From contig DAOKZI010000010.1 of NCBI GenBank assembly GCA_035325705.1, positions 62,001 to 126,000 of the forward strand: DNA of 64,000 nucleotides. Direction: 5' to 3'. The notes under the pieces were generated by a model. That model had not been told where the DNA came from and ran no database searches. It was given only the letters and a program-made list of their open reading frames with translations. Made by a program: the position numbers and the translations under genes. Below are positions 42,020 to 51,292 of the stretch, piece after piece (the stretch's first letter is position 1; every line of letters starts with the position of its first letter). This stretch comes from Ga0077536 sp035325705 (GTDB lineage Bacteria; Pseudomonadota; Gammaproteobacteria; Ga0077536).

Positions 42020-42445
42020 TCAGGGCGGGTTGCGCTCGATCGAGTCGTCCGTCTCGCCGTTGCGCAGCCGCGTGCGACAGTCGTCCGGATTGGCTTTCAT
42101 CATGCAGGCTTGATGGATTTCGTCGTCGCTCATCGTCGTGCCGAGGCGGCCGTTCTCGTTGCGATCGGTGTCGTTCAAGGTGTCGGCGGGATCGGTCGAG
42201 CCCCGTGCGCGGCCCTCACCGTCCGTCGCGCCGGGCGGGGGATTCAGCGGCTCGCGCTGTACGCCCGGGGCGCCGCCCGGCAAGCCGCTCGGGCCGGCGG
42301 CCGGGGACGAAGGACTTCCCTGTGCCGTTGCGCCGCCCGTGCCGCTTCCCGCGCTGCCCCCAGCGCCGACCTGTGCGGCGGTCGGCAGGCTGCAGGCAAT
42401 CCCCGCCGTCAGAACGAACGCGGACATCGTGTGGAGTGCTTTCAT
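42020..42445 (-). CDS. Small exported Gly/Pro-rich protein of unknown function
   Basis: A 141-residue protein with a signal peptide ending TAA (about residue 24). A low-complexity Gly/Ser/Pro region follows (VGAGGSAGSGTGGATAQGS), then a C-terminal part with two Cys (DDEIHQACMMKANPDDCRTRL). The Cys pair could form a disulphide. I do not recognise the family; the C-terminus is likely the conserved part. The gene is convergent with the formaldehyde-dehydrogenase-like gene across a repeat element. Confidence 0.6.
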   Translation of the reverse strand: MKALHTMSAFVLTAGIACSLPTAAQVGAGGSAGSGTGGATAQGSPSSPAAGPSGLPGGAPGVQREPLNPPPGATDGEGRARGSTDPADTLNDTDRNENGRLGTTMSDDEIHQACMMKANPDDCRTRLRNGETDDSIERNPP

Positions 42446-42759
42446 CGGCGTCCCTGCCTCGTATGGGCCGGGTCCAGCGTGAGCCTTGGTCGCGCACGCG
42501 GGCTAGCGGTCGGCGCGCAGGACTTTGTCGGACGCGCGGGACGGTTCGCGCGCAGCCTGGATGACGCACAGGCGGAATCCCGGAGAGAAGAGCACAAGAT
42601 TCGAATGTTCTCTGCTGAAAAGCACGATCCCGGATTCGCTGCGCTCATCCGCGCTGCAAATAGCGTCGGCGGTGTCCCCGCGCGTCGCGTCCCGTTAACA
42701 TGCGCGGCATTCGGCACGCGCGCAGGCCGATCGACCACATCATCGAAGAGGAATCATCC
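42446..42759. other. Intergenic region with a solitary repeat remnant
   Basis: 314 bases before gabD. A single inverted end of the GTAGCCCGG family at 42629-42657 (CCCGGATTCGCTGCGCTCATCC, with the last part mutated to GCGCTGC) is the only recognisable feature, apparently the relic of a former element. No gene or convincing promoter is seen. Confidence 0.5.
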
Positions 42760-44238
42760 ATGGCCGCATCCCGTCAAACCCTGCCCCTCAGCGACAAGCG
42801 CCTGCTGCGTGAAGCCTGCTACGTGGACGGGGCGTGGATCACCGCCGACGGCGGGAAGAGCATCGAGGTCACGAACCCGGCCAACGGCGCCGTGCTCGGC
42901 AGCGTGCCGCGGCTCGGCGTCGCGGAAACCCGCCGCGCGATCGAGGCCGCCAACGCGGCCTATCCCGCGTGGCGCGCGAAGACGGCGAAGGAGCGCGCGA
43001 AGATCCTGCGGCGCTGGGCCGATCTGATGATGGAGCACCAGCACGATCTCGCCGTGCTGATGACCGCGGAGCAGGGCAAGCCGCTCGCCGAGGCGAAGGG
43101 CGAAATCGCCTACGCGGCCTCGTTCATCGAGTGGTTCGGCGAAGAAGGCAAGCGCCTCTACGGCGACACCATCCCGAGCTTCGCGCCCGGCAAGCGCATC
43201 CTCGTCACCAAGGAGCCGATCGGCGTCGTCGCCGCGATCACGCCGTGGAATTTCCCGGCCGCGATGATCACGCGCAAGGCCGGCCCCGCGCTCGCGGCGG
43301 GCTGCACGATGGTGCTGAAGCCGGCGACCGCGACGCCGTTCTCCGCGCTCGCGCTCGCCGAGCTCGGCGAACGCGCGGGCCTGCCGGCCGGCGTGTTCAA
43401 CGTCGTCAGCGGCGGCTCGAACGACATCGGCGGCGAGCTGACGGCGAATCCGATCGTGCGCAAGCTGACCTTCACGGGCTCGACCGAGGTCGGTCGCGCG
43501 CTGTTGGCGCAGTGCGCGGGCACGGTGAAGAAAACCTCGATGGAGCTCGGCGGCAACGCGCCGTTCATCGTCTTCGACGACGCGGATCTCGATGCCGCCG
43601 TCGTCGGCGCGATCGCCTCGAAGTACCGCAACACCGGCCAGACCTGCGTGTGCGCGAACCGCCTGCTCGTGCAGGACGGCGTCTACGACGCCTTCGCGGC
43701 GAAGCTCAAGGCCGCGGTCGAGGCGCTCAAGGTCGGCAACGGTCTCGAAGGCGAGACGCAGCAGGGGCCGCTGATCGACATGGCGGCAGTCGAGAAAGTC
43801 GAAGAGCACATCGCGGACGCGACGGCGCACGGCGCCAAGGTGCTGACCGGCGGCAAGCGCCACGCGCTGGGCGGCAGCTTCTTCGAGCCGACCATCCTGA
43901 CCGGCGTCACCACCGCGATGAAGATCACCCGCGAGGAAACCTTCGGTCCCGTCGCCCCGCTCTATCGCTTCCACACCGAGGAGGACGCGATCCGCATGGC
44001 GAACGACACCGAGTTCGGTCTCGCGTCGTATTTCTATAGCCGCGACGTCGGGCGCATCTGGCGCGTGATGGAAGGGCTGGAATACGGCATCGTCGGCATC
44101 AACGAAGGCATCATCTCCACCGAGGTCGCACCCTTCGGCGGCATGAAGGAATCGGGCATCGGGCGCGAAGGCTCGAAGTACGGCATCGAGGATTTCATCG
44201 AAATCAAATACGCGCTGCTCGGCGGGATCGATCGCTGA
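42760..44238 (+). CDS. gabD: Succinate-semialdehyde dehydrogenase (NADP-type)
   Basis: Oxidises succinate semialdehyde to succinate, the last step of GABA use. The 492-residue protein matches GabD throughout: CYVDGAWITADGGKSIEVTNP, ITPWNFPAAMITRKAGPALAA, the FTGSTEVGR motif, MELGGNAPFIVFDDADLD with the general-base Glu, and the catalytic Cys296 in GQTCVCANR. The C-terminal KESGIGREGSKYGIEDF is also typical. A GAGGA site precedes the ATG at 42760. No GABA transaminase is adjacent, so another semialdehyde is possible. Confidence 0.92.
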   Translation: MAASRQTLPLSDKRLLREACYVDGAWITADGGKSIEVTNPANGAVLGSVPRLGVAETRRAIEAANAAYPAWRAKTAKERAKILRRWADLMMEHQHDLAVLMTAEQGKPLAEAKGEIAYAASFIEWFGEEGKRLYGDTIPSFAPGKRILVTKEPIGVVAAITPWNFPAAMITRKAGPALAAGCTMVLKPATATPFSALALAELGERAGLPAGVFNVVSGGSNDIGGELTANPIVRKLTFTGSTEVGRALLAQCAGTVKKTSMELGGNAPFIVFDDADLDAAVVGAIASKYRNTGQTCVCANRLLVQDGVYDAFAAKLKAAVEALKVGNGLEGETQQGPLIDMAAVEKVEEHIADATAHGAKVLTGGKRHALGGSFFEPTILTGVTTAMKITREETFGPVAPLYRFHTEEDAIRMANDTEFGLASYFYSRDVGRIWRVMEGLEYGIVGINEGIISTEVAPFGGMKESGIGREGSKYGIEDFIEIKYALLGGIDR

Positions 44239-44262
44239 GAGATCGACGAGGTCCGTTCGTTC

Positions 44263-44358
44263 GTAGCCCGGGTGGAGCGCGCAGCGCGCAACCCGGGATC
44301 GGCCGCTGTCGAGACGCCGCTCCCGGAAGGAGCGCCGCGCAGCGGCGCGGAATCCGGG
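44263..44358. repeat. Two GTAGCCCGG-type repeats
   Basis: A unit at 44263-44297 (GTGGAGCGCGCAGCGCGC middle) and a long-hairpin unit at 44322-44358 follow gabD and precede the mscS stop on the other strand. They may form a bidirectional terminator. Confidence 0.75.
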
Positions 44359-44392
44359 GAGCGCGGCGCGATCGTCGCGGTCGGCTCACGCC

Positions 44393-45211
44393 TTATGCCG
44401 ACGGCCGCTCCATCACGCGCACCTCGCGCTGCGGCAGCGGGATGTGGATGCCGGCGGCGTCCAGCGCTTCCTTGATCGCGCGCGTCAGATCGAAGAGCGT
44501 CGGCTCATAGTCCGCGGCGCGCGTCGTGCAGCGGACCAGCAGCACGACGGCGTTCTCGCCCAGCGACTTCGCGCTGACCAGCCACGGCGGATCGCGCAGC
44601 ACGCGGGTATCCGCTTCGAGCACGCGCGTGACGATGGCGATCGCCTTGCCGATGTCGTCGCCGTAGCCGATGCGGACGTCGAGCTCGATGCGCCGCTGCG
44701 CGGCGCGCGAGTAGTTCTGCACGATCGCCGTGCGCACGGCGGAGTTATTGAGCACGATCGGCACGCCGTCGAAGGACGTCAGCCGCGTCTGGAACAGATC
44801 GACGGCCTCGACGATGCCGCCGGTGCCGCCGATGTTGACGGCCTCGCCGACGTCGAAGGGCCGCAGCACGAGCAGCACGATGCCGGCAGCGACGTCGGAC
44901 ACCGTGTCCTTCAGCGCGAGGCCCAAGGCGAGGCCGGCGGCGCCGATCATCGCGAAGAGCCCGCTGGTCTCCACGCCCAGCTCGTTCAAGGCCGCGACGA
45001 TCACCATCACGAGGATCGCGAGGCGCGCGAGCTTTGCGAAGACCGGCACGACGGTCGGGCTTAGCCGGCCGCTACGCAGGCCGGCCTGGCCGACCATGCG
45101 GCCCAGCCACGCCGCGAGGATCCAGCCGACGACGAAGATCGCGAGCGCCGCGCCCACGTGCACGGCGTAGCCTTCCAGGTTCAGACGGGACCAGTCGAAA
45201 TCGAAGCTCAT
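44393..45211 (-). CDS. Small-conductance mechanosensitive channel (MscS family)
   Basis: A 272-residue inner-membrane channel that opens under membrane tension to release solutes. Three membrane helices are visible at about 17-37, 58-80 and 86-115, the last being the glycine/alanine-rich pore helix (AMIGAAGLALGLALKDTVSDV). The beta domain (RPFDVGEAVNIGGTGGIVEAV, then FDGVPIVLNNSAV) and a short cytoplasmic end follow. Length and motifs match E. coli MscS (286). It is transcribed alone, bounded by repeats on both sides. Confidence 0.92.
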   Translation of the reverse strand: MSFDFDWSRLNLEGYAVHVGAALAIFVVGWILAAWLGRMVGQAGLRSGRLSPTVVPVFAKLARLAILVMVIVAALNELGVETSGLFAMIGAAGLALGLALKDTVSDVAAGIVLLVLRPFDVGEAVNIGGTGGIVEAVDLFQTRLTSFDGVPIVLNNSAVRTAIVQNYSRAAQRRIELDVRIGYGDDIGKAIAIVTRVLEADTRVLRDPPWLVSAKSLGENAVVLLVRCTTRAADYEPTLFDLTRAIKEALDAAGIHIPLPQREVRVMERPSA

Positions 45212-45278
45212 GTCTAACTCCTGTCGCGAGCACCGATCCGAGGACGGTGCGAAAACCGTGCCGCACGGCGCCGTCTTC

Positions 45279-45309
45279 GTAGCCCGGGTGCAGCGTAGCG
45301 AAACCCGGG
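45279..45309 (+). repeat. GTAGCCCGGGTGCAGC-type palindromic repeat
   Basis: A single unit between the mscS start and the tamB stop, of the same subtype as 20205-20235. It could end the tamA-tamB transcript. Confidence 0.75.
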
Positions 45310-45322
45310 ATCCGGACAGCGC

Positions 45323-48300
45323 TCAGAACAGATCTTCACGCTCGATCGAATAGATCAGATCGGCGCCCTGCCGTGCGCCGGATTCGCCTTCGACGCTCAG
45401 ATGCGGCGTGAGCCGGTAGCGCAGGAACACCGACCACAGACGATCGAAGGGATTGAACTCCGAGCGCACGCGGAAGCGCGGCGACAGCCGCTTGCCGGCG
45501 ACGAGGCTCGTATCCTCTACCGTGCTGCCGCCGCTGATCCCGAGCTCGTCGAGCGCAAACCAGTCGCGAAGCTGATCCGTGAGGCCGGCGGCGTGCTCGA
45601 GACCTAAGCCGAGCGCGGCCTTCGCGAGCAGATCCGCGCTTGTCCTGTTCGTGCCGCTCAAGGGCTCGCCGGTGACGACATAGGACAGCGTTTCGAGATC
45701 CGCCATCGCCGGCACCGAATACAGCCGTACGATCGGCGCCTGCACCGTGCCCGAAATCGTCACGCCGGCCTTCACCGCGAGATCCGGCCGCAGCGCCAGC
45801 ACGTCCAGCGCCGGATTGTCGAGAGGACCGGCGAACAGGAGCTCGCCTTTCTCGATGTCGAGCTTCTGGCGATACGCGACGTAGCTGCCCTCCTTCAAGG
45901 ACACCCGCCCGTCGGCGAAGCCGAGGCTGCCGGCGTCCTTGCTGAAGCGGATGGCGCCGGTGAGCCGCGAGTCGAGACCGAGGCCCGACACCCGCGCCTC
46001 CTCGCCCAGCGTGAGCTCGACTTCACCCGTCACGCGATCGCGATAGAAGCGCAGACCGGCGGAGTCCGCCGGCGCATCCACGACGGGCTCGCCTCGCGCG
46101 TCGAGCAGCACTTCGTCCGCGCTCACCGCGACGGCGTCCGGCGGCAGTTTTTGCAGGCGCAGGCTCAGCAGCGGCAGCGCGACCTTGCCGCGCAGGCGCA
46201 CGGCCTGCAGCGTGCCGTCGACGTCGAGATCCGGCGCGACGTCGGCATCGAGCTCGGCTCGCCGCAGCACGCTGAAGCGCTCGCTGCGCACGTGCAGCGC
46301 GAACGGGAAATCCGGCGCGCGGCGCACCTGCCCCGCGATCTCCATGCGCTGCTCGCCCTGGCCGAGCTCGAGCTCGAGGTCGATGCGCTCGGCGCCGTGC
46401 ATGCGGGCGTCGAGCGCGAGCGCATCGAGCGTGATTCCCGCGCGCTCGATCCGCAGCCGGCCGTCGACGAGGCGGCCGTGCGCATTCAGCGCGGGATACT
46501 TCAGCGGCCCCTGCGCGCTCGCGTCCAGCGCGAAGCCGCCTTCGCTGCCCGCCAGCGCGGGCACGAATTCGGCGAGCGCGCGGAGATCGCGGTTCGCGAC
46601 GTGCAACTGCGCGGCGAGCTGCGTGCCTTCCGCCGCCTCGCGCAAGAGGCCGGCGAGCTTCACTTCGCCGAGCGTGCCGCTCGCGGCTTCGAGCGCGAAG
46701 CGCCGGCCTTCGTCGGTCTCGTGGAAGCGCAGGGACAAAGGCGAGATCGGCAGACGCGTCTCGCCCGCCTCGGGCCGCTGCGCGACGAGCACGACGCCGT
46801 TGCCGGTGATCGCGCCGCGCGGCCGCCAGCCGCCGGCCTCGTGCGCCGCCTCGAGCTCGCCGGCCAGCGTGCCGTCGATGCGTAGCCGCGGCGGCAGCCA
46901 GGGCTGCGCCAGCGCCGCCGGGACCCGGTCGAGCACCACGCGCACGCGGCCGGCCTCGCGTGCGAGCTGCTCGGCGTCCATGCAGAGCTTCGCCTCGGCC
47001 CGTGAGAGGCACAGCGGTGTAAAGCTCACTGCGCCCTCGGCATAGCGATAGTCCGTTTCGCCGCGGAGCGTCCAGCGGCCGAGCTCGGGCCAGGCGAGCG
47101 ACAGCGCGCTGAGGCGACCGGCGAGCCGGCGCGCCTGCCAGCCGCCGCGCGCCTCGATATCGAGATGGCGGCCGCCGGCACCGGCGGCCAGCTTCACGCG
47201 ATATGCCTCGAGCGTGCCGCTCGCTTCCGCTCGCACATCACCGAGCAGCATGTCGCCCGCGTGCAGCTCGCGAGCATCGAGCACGACGTTGGACGAGGCG
47301 GCCGGCGCAACGGCGGCGCGCAGCGTCGCCGTCGCGATGCGCAGATCGCCGGCGCGCAGATCCGTGGCCGCGAGCTCGGCGTCGAGCACCGGCGCGGCCG
47401 GCGTGCCGCGCAGGCGGCCGCTGCCGCGCAGCGCGCCGCCGAGACTCGCATCGAGCTCGGCGGCGGCCGGGATCTCGAGCCGCAGATCGAGCGCGAATGC
47501 CTCGTCGATCGTGCCGTTCAGCGCGAGCCGGTTGCGCCCGATGCGCAGATCGACGTCCTCCAGCCGCGCCCGCCCCCGCTCGAGATCGAAGACACCGCGC
47601 CCCTGCAGCCGCTGGCCGCGCCAGCGGCCCGCGGCTTCGTCCAGCGCCACGCGCAGACGCGGGCCGTCGAGGCTCAGCTTGGCCTTGGCGTCCAGCCGGG
47701 TATCGAGGCCTTCGCGCAGGGATGCGAGATCGAGCCCATGCGCCTGCAGCTCGAAGCTGCCGATCGCGGGCGTGAAGGACGCGAGCTCGCCGCTCGCCTC
47801 GAGGCTGCCGTTCAAGAGCGTCGCGACGAGACGCGTGAGCGCGAGCCGCTGCGCGCCGAGCCGCGCGGTCGCGCGTGCATCGACGGCGCCCAGGCGCTCG
47901 TCGTCGATGCGCGCGTCCAGCTCGAGCGCGAGATCGGGATAGACGCCGTCGATCCGCAGCTCGCCGCGCGGCGAGCGCAGCGTCGTCTCGCCGAAAACCA
48001 GCGCGAGCGACTGCCAGGCGGCGCGCGCATCCACGCGCGGCCGCGGGCCGGGCTCGATCGCGGCTTCCAGCGTCACGGGCGACGGCGCGACTAACGTCTG
48101 CTGCAGCTCGAGCCGGCCGCGCTGCCAGGCGAGCTCGCCGCCGCCGGCGACGAGGCTCGCGCCGTACAGCGGCGCCGCGGGCTCGAGCCGCCAGTGTAAG
48201 CGCGCACGCAGGCCCTCGGCCGCAGTGTCCGGCAAGCGCTTCGCGTCCAGCGTGACGGCGATCGCGGACAGCTCGGGCAGGGCGAGCGCCGCCGTCGCCC

Positions 48301-49195
48301 GCAGGGCGGCGGTCTGCGGCGTGCCCTTCAAGCTGAAGACGAGCGCGTCCACGCGCGCGGCGCTGCCCCGCGCCGCCAGCCACGGCGTCGGCGCCGCGCT
48401 GCCGTGCAGATCGAAGGACGGCGCCGCCGCCGCGAGATCGAGCTCGCCCTCGAGCGTCGCGGCCAGCGGCGCGCGCAGTCGGAGCTCGGTGCGCAGCGCG
48501 GCGAGCGGACCGGCGGCGCGCAGCGTCGCGGCGAGCGCCGTGTCGCTGCCCGGCTCGTTCGCATACTCGAGCGCAGCGTCGACCTGCCCCGCACGCAGGC
48601 TCGCGCGGCCGGACAGGTGATGCGTGTCCAGATGAAGCGCGCGCACCTGCAGCCCGATGCCGGCGGCATCCGCGGCCAGGCTCGCGCGCAGATGATGAAG
48701 ACGATGCGTCTGTTCCGGGAGCACGAGCGCGAGCTCGCGCAGCTCGATCGTCTCCACGTGCACGGGCAGCGGCGTACCGGGCGTCGCGCCGGCGGACGGC
48801 GCCGTGCTCGGCGTCACGCGCAGCGCGCCGCGATCGAGCTCGAGACGATCGACGACGAGCCGTCCGCGCAAGAGCGCGAGCGGCTGCCAGCGCAGCTTTG
48901 CCTGCGCGACCTCGAGCGCGGCGCTCGGCAGGCGCAGCCGCAGTCCGTCGACGACGAGACCGCCGGCGAGGCTGCCTTCCAAGCCTTCATAGCCGAGCTC
49001 GACGACGCCGCTGCGCGCGACGCGCTCGACCAGCAGGCGCGTGCCGCTCGCCGTGCCGATCAGCCATGCGCAGCCCGCGCCGACGAAGATCGCGAGCAGC
49101 GCGAGCGGCGCGAGCCATCGCGCGAGCGGCGCGAGCCATCGCGCGAGCGGCGCGAGCCATCGCGCGAGACGGCGCAGTGTCACGGCAGTGCTCAC
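45323..49195 (-). CDS. tamB: Translocation and assembly module subunit TamB
   Basis: A 1290-residue inner-membrane-anchored periplasmic protein that works with TamA in outer-membrane protein insertion and lipid transport. One N-terminal membrane helix is followed by a very long beta-rich region and the diagnostic C-terminal TamB domain: TLSYVVTGEPLSG, LLAKAALGLGLEHAAGL and RFRVRSEFNPFDRLWSVFLR. The first 30 residues contain three copies of RWLAPLA from a 21-base tandem repeat. Translation starts at GTG, overlapping the tamA stop (GTGA), so the two are coupled. E. coli TamB is 1259 residues. Confidence 0.93.
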   Translation of the reverse strand: MSTAVTLRRLARWLAPLARWLAPLARWLAPLALLAIFVGAGCAWLIGTASGTRLLVERVARSGVVELGYEGLEGSLAGGLVVDGLRLRLPSAALEVAQAKLRWQPLALLRGRLVVDRLELDRGALRVTPSTAPSAGATPGTPLPVHVETIELRELALVLPEQTHRLHHLRASLAADAAGIGLQVRALHLDTHHLSGRASLRAGQVDAALEYANEPGSDTALAATLRAAGPLAALRTELRLRAPLAATLEGELDLAAAAPSFDLHGSAAPTPWLAARGSAARVDALVFSLKGTPQTAALRATAALALPELSAIAVTLDAKRLPDTAAEGLRARLHWRLEPAAPLYGASLVAGGGELAWQRGRLELQQTLVAPSPVTLEAAIEPGPRPRVDARAAWQSLALVFGETTLRSPRGELRIDGVYPDLALELDARIDDERLGAVDARATARLGAQRLALTRLVATLLNGSLEASGELASFTPAIGSFELQAHGLDLASLREGLDTRLDAKAKLSLDGPRLRVALDEAAGRWRGQRLQGRGVFDLERGRARLEDVDLRIGRNRLALNGTIDEAFALDLRLEIPAAAELDASLGGALRGSGRLRGTPAAPVLDAELAATDLRAGDLRIATATLRAAVAPAASSNVVLDARELHAGDMLLGDVRAEASGTLEAYRVKLAAGAGGRHLDIEARGGWQARRLAGRLSALSLAWPELGRWTLRGETDYRYAEGAVSFTPLCLSRAEAKLCMDAEQLAREAGRVRVVLDRVPAALAQPWLPPRLRIDGTLAGELEAAHEAGGWRPRGAITGNGVVLVAQRPEAGETRLPISPLSLRFHETDEGRRFALEAASGTLGEVKLAGLLREAAEGTQLAAQLHVANRDLRALAEFVPALAGSEGGFALDASAQGPLKYPALNAHGRLVDGRLRIERAGITLDALALDARMHGAERIDLELELGQGEQRMEIAGQVRRAPDFPFALHVRSERFSVLRRAELDADVAPDLDVDGTLQAVRLRGKVALPLLSLRLQKLPPDAVAVSADEVLLDARGEPVVDAPADSAGLRFYRDRVTGEVELTLGEEARVSGLGLDSRLTGAIRFSKDAGSLGFADGRVSLKEGSYVAYRQKLDIEKGELLFAGPLDNPALDVLALRPDLAVKAGVTISGTVQAPIVRLYSVPAMADLETLSYVVTGEPLSGTNRTSADLLAKAALGLGLEHAAGLTDQLRDWFALDELGISGGSTVEDTSLVAGKRLSPRFRVRSEFNPFDRLWSVFLRYRLTPHLSVEGESGARQGADLIYSIEREDLF
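49101..49163. repeat. 3 x 21-bp tandem repeat in the tamB start region
   Basis: Three identical 21-base units beginning GCGAGCGGCGCGAGCCATC (49101-49121, 49122-49142, 49143-49163) encode the tripled RWLAPLA motif just before the TamB membrane helix. The copy number is likely to vary through slippage while staying in frame. Confidence 0.85.
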
Positions 49196-51006
49196 AGATC
49201 CGGCCCCACGCGCAGGTGCAGCCGCAGCTCGGTCGCCGCGTCGAGCGGATGGGCGAGATCGGCGCGGATCGGCCCGATCGGCGAGCGCCAGCGCACACCG
49301 ATGCCGACGCTGGTCTTGATGCCCGTGTCGCGGCCGATGCCGCCGAAGGCATTGCCCGCGTCCGTGAAGCCGGCGACGCTCCAGCGCTCGCTCAGCCGGT
49401 GCTCGTACTCGACGCTGGCGACGCCGAGATAGCGGCCGCCGACGACGTTCCCGTCCTCGTCGACCGGGCCGAGATCCTGGAAACCGTAGCCGCGGATGCT
49501 CGCGTCGCCGCCGGTGAAGAAGCGCAGGCCCGGCGTCAGCCGCGCGAACTCACCGGCCCACAGCGCGCCGAGATCGATCCGCAGCAGCAGCCGGTCGCGC
49601 CACGGCAGCGTGCCGATGTAGGCAGCGGACAGCAGCGCGCGCACGAGATCGGTGTCGGACGCGAGCGCCTCGCTCGCGCCCTTGAGCTCCGCGCGCAGCC
49701 GATAGCCGCGCGTGGGATAGACCTCGTCGTCGAGCTTGGTCTTCGCGTAGCGCAGCCCGGGCGTGAGGAAGAAGGCCGTCGCGCTCTGGCCGGCGATGTC
49801 GAAGCGCTGCCGGTTGAACTCGACGAAGCGCGTCTCGATGAAGTCGAAGGGACGTTCGCGCGTTTCGGACAGCGTGGCCTGCGCTTCGATCGTGTCGAAA
49901 GTATCGACCTCCTCGCGCCGCAGGCCCGCCTGCAGGCTCAGCCATTCATTGCGCGGCCGCGCGCGCGGCACGCGGTATTCGGCGGAGAGTTGCTGCGCGA
50001 CGCTGGAGGCGCGGGCGCCGACGAGGATGCGATGACCGCGATCGTTGACGCGGCGATCGAGATATTCGAAGCGCGTGCGCAGCGCCTCGTCGGTCGAGAA
50101 GCCGACCCCGGCGCTGAAGCTGTGACGCTTGCGCGGCACCAGCGTGAGATCCAGCGGCACCGTGTTCGCCCCGTTGCCTCTGACGCGCGCTCCGATGCGC
50201 GGCCGGATGTCGATGCTGTCGAAATAATCGCTCCGGCGCAGCGCGTCGTTCATCGCGCCGATGCGCGCGCTGGTATAGGGCTCGCCCGCGTCGTAGTCGA
50301 GGAAGCGGCGAATGAGATCCTCGCTCAGCGCATAGGGCGACTGCGTGAGCCGCAGCTCGCCGAAGTCGTAGCGCGCGCCGGAGTCGAACACGAGCCGCGC
50401 GCTCGCGCGGCGCCGGGACGGCTGCACGCGCAGCTCGTGCAGCGTGAAGCGGCCGTCGAAATAGCCGTGATCGGCGGCCCAGGATTCGATGCGCGATTTC
50501 GCGTCCGCGTAGCGGCCGTGATTGAGCGGCGTATTCGGCTTCAGCGGCAGCGTAGTCAGCAGGGCCGCGAAATCCTCGTCCGCGGCGGCGGCGCCGGTGA
50601 GCGAGATCTCGACGTCCTGCAGCCGCACGCGCGGCCCCGGCTGCACCGCGATCTCGAGCACGAGACAGCGGCCCGTCTCGCGCCGCAGCCGCGTCTGGAT
50701 CTCGGGTTCGTAATAGCCGTAGGCGCGCAGGGCCTGGGCCGTTTCCTGCTCCGCGTCCGCCGCGAGCCGATCCTGCAGCGCCGGCGCGGCGTCGCAGGCC
50801 TCGCGCAGCAGGCCGAGATGCGCGCGGACATTGGCCGCGAGGCTCTTCGTCACGCCCGTCACCTCGGCCGTCACGCGCGGCGCCTCGGGCGCGGCCTCCG
50901 CGTCCTTGCCGTGCTTTTTCCACGGCAGCGCGCCGCAGCCGCCGAGGAGACAGGCGAGGCCGAGCAGCAGGCAGTAGCGCGAGGGCGTGGACCGATCGTC
51001 GAGCAT
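49192..51006 (-). CDS. tamA: TamA/BamA-family outer-membrane assembly protein
   Basis: A 604-residue Omp85-family protein: three POTRA-like repeats (for example RVTAEVTGVTKSLAANVRAHL at the start and RVRLQDVEISLTG further on), then a 16-strand barrel ending GIGVRWRSPIGPIRADLAHP. It partners TamB, whose gene overlaps its stop. The start chosen is the ATG at 51006, which puts a leader directly at the N-terminus (CLLLGLACLLGGCGALPW); an ATG at 51069 would add 21 residues ahead of it. LLGGC resembles a lipobox, which is unusual for an Omp85 protein. Confidence 0.88.
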   Translation of the reverse strand: MLDDRSTPSRYCLLLGLACLLGGCGALPWKKHGKDAEAAPEAPRVTAEVTGVTKSLAANVRAHLGLLREACDAAPALQDRLAADAEQETAQALRAYGYYEPEIQTRLRRETGRCLVLEIAVQPGPRVRLQDVEISLTGAAAADEDFAALLTTLPLKPNTPLNHGRYADAKSRIESWAADHGYFDGRFTLHELRVQPSRRRASARLVFDSGARYDFGELRLTQSPYALSEDLIRRFLDYDAGEPYTSARIGAMNDALRRSDYFDSIDIRPRIGARVRGNGANTVPLDLTLVPRKRHSFSAGVGFSTDEALRTRFEYLDRRVNDRGHRILVGARASSVAQQLSAEYRVPRARPRNEWLSLQAGLRREEVDTFDTIEAQATLSETRERPFDFIETRFVEFNRQRFDIAGQSATAFFLTPGLRYAKTKLDDEVYPTRGYRLRAELKGASEALASDTDLVRALLSAAYIGTLPWRDRLLLRIDLGALWAGEFARLTPGLRFFTGGDASIRGYGFQDLGPVDEDGNVVGGRYLGVASVEYEHRLSERWSVAGFTDAGNAFGGIGRDTGIKTSVGIGVRWRSPIGPIRADLAHPLDAATELRLHLRVGPDL

Positions 51007-51292
51007 CTCGGTGGCGTGGCTATGGCTAGGCGTCGCGATCGCGCGGACACCGACCACCGCCGTCCGCATGCCCGTCGTCCACGGGTTGGACGGCCCACCG
51101 GGACCGAGACACCTGTTACGAGATCACACCTTCATGGATTCGAGCAGCGAGGACAAGGCGCGCCGGACTACATCCCGGCGGGAGAACCACTGCTAGCGCA
51201 GTCGTCCAGGCGCTGCGCTTCGCCGCTGCAACCACGCTAGCGAAGCGCATGCCCGTTCCTGCGAAGCGGGCCGCAAGCGCGCCGGGAGCGGC

